Below are positions 63,447 through 64,000 of a stretch of DNA of 64,000 nucleotides, piece by piece (position 1 is the stretch's first letter; every line of letters begins with the position of its first letter). The position numbers were made by a program, and so were the translations under genes. This DNA is from Cherax quadricarinatus (lineage: Eukaryota > Arthropoda > Malacostraca > Decapoda > Parastacidae), in the NCBI RefSeq assembly GCF_038502225.1, contig NC_091382.1, forward strand, positions 10,372,920-10,436,919. The letters run 5' to 3'. Below the pieces are notes generated by a model that saw only the letters and a program-made list of their open reading frames with translations, ran no database searches and had not been told where the DNA came from.

Positions 63447-63529
63447 TTGTCTAACTGTTGCGTATGTGTCTTACCTAACAACCTGTCGGTATTGTATACC
63501 ATTTTGATGTTCATTCATGTTTGTCTGTT

Positions 63530-64000
63530 GGCGTTTACTTTGTATTTGTTTATGGTAATAATATTTAAGTTGTATTTAGGATAGTTCATTGGTGTATAAA
63601 ACACTGTGACTACATTATGGCCGCACCTGTCACCGTAAACCAAAAATCCTTTACTGTCCGATATGGGAATTAAACTCTACGTGTATCCATACTGAGATAT
63701 ACAACCATCCAAGAGTGTACAGTATACACACTTCTGATAGCATTTTTATAAGTATCTGTTGGTATGTTAAGTGTATATTTAGCGAATTCATTGATTAATT
63801 GGGTTTAAAACCTTTCGACTACACTAGGGTTATTAAGGCTGCATAAAACGTGTTCACCACCAGTCAAGGTTTCTTTAATCCCTTAATAAGGATTTAGGAA
63901 AACTTTCAGCGTATTTACGTTGAGAGATACCTCACAGTGTATATATTTTTGATGTATATAGATCCGTTACTTTGTTGAGTTAGCGGCCAGAGACCTACAC
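63530..64000. other. Spacer to window end, no gene seen
   Basis: No supported feature. Confidence 0.5.

Larger units (their letters stand above)
63249..63512 (+). mobile_element. Near-perfect foldback hammerhead element with 17-bp target duplication
   Basis: Arms 63249-63350 and 63378-63479 are 102 nt each and differ at one position (TTCC versus CCGG context at 63290). The spacer is 27 nt. A 33-nt unpaired tail (63480-63512, CCTGTCGGTATTG..ACCATT) follows the right arm only, as in the 47.6-kb copy. ATTCATGTTTGTCTGTT flanks the element at 63235-63251 and 63513-63529. The near identity of the arms implies recent insertion. Confidence 0.92.

Overview
The window looks like repeat-dense intergenic or heterochromatic DNA from an animal, most likely a decapod crustacean. 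The reasons are the stacked non-LTR retrotransposon families whose C-termini I associate with decapod assemblies (for example proteins ending DQPGCGSYV...), very long CA and GT microsatellites, many kilobase-scale minisatellites, and no operon-like gene packing. This is inference from family recognition; no species can be named. I see no convincing host protein-coding gene. Almost every long open frame is either a retrotransposon protein or a tandem repeat whose period is a multiple of 3 or whose frame happens to stay open.

Layout. 1-1.7 kb: a 21-bp minisatellite. 1.8-6.2 kb: SINEs, an RTE-like fragment, the 3' end of a LINE (family 4) and small hammerhead-bearing elements. 6.4-7.6 kb: a 42-bp minisatellite, abutted by the 3' tail of a nearly intact minus-strand LINE (family 3, 7.6-11.5 kb) with a 2A-like motif and a PHD finger. 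12.6-18.2 kb: a near full-length plus-strand LINE (family 1, copy A) with an intact ORF2. 18.2-20.1 kb: minus-strand relics of family 2 with a SINE inside. 20.1-20.2 kb: assembly gap. 20.2-25.0 kb: family 1 copy B, arranged as a 5'-inverted (twin-primed-like) insertion. 25.4-27.6 kb: family 1 copy D, about 98.5% identical to A. 28.4-29.2 kb: pyrimidine satellite. 29.2-33.2 kb: decayed family 2 copy ending in an (AC)n tail. 33.9-37.6 kb: family 7 LINE inside a pyrimidine minisatellite. 38-43 kb: SINE dimers, a Penelope-like RT scrap and several hammerhead/foldback elements. 43.3-53.8 kb: two minisatellites, the second split by family 1 copy C. 54.8-61.0 kb: two-ORF LINE (family 6) on the minus strand. 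61.2-62.9 kb: family 2 and RTE-like debris. 63.2-63.5 kb: a near-perfect foldback element with a 17-bp target-site duplication.

The best candidate for an interesting system is a dispersed set of small elements, many of them fold-back, built around a CTGANGA / stem II / GAAAC core, which is the architecture of a hammerhead ribozyme. Stem II and stem I sequences differ between copies yet remain paired. Two copies have clean target-site duplications (9 and 17 bp). One lies close to a Penelope-like reverse-transcriptase remnant. Minimal, dimer-acting hammerheads are known from Penelope-like elements, so I read these as non-autonomous Penelope-type elements in which two ribozyme copies face each other in a hairpin.

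How the parts work together: the LINEs supply endonuclease and reverse transcriptase, and the SINEs are presumably mobilised by one of them. LINE 3' tails appear to seed microsatellites ((AC)n, (AT)n). Minisatellites are repeatedly interrupted by LINEs, which leaves the two halves to drift apart.
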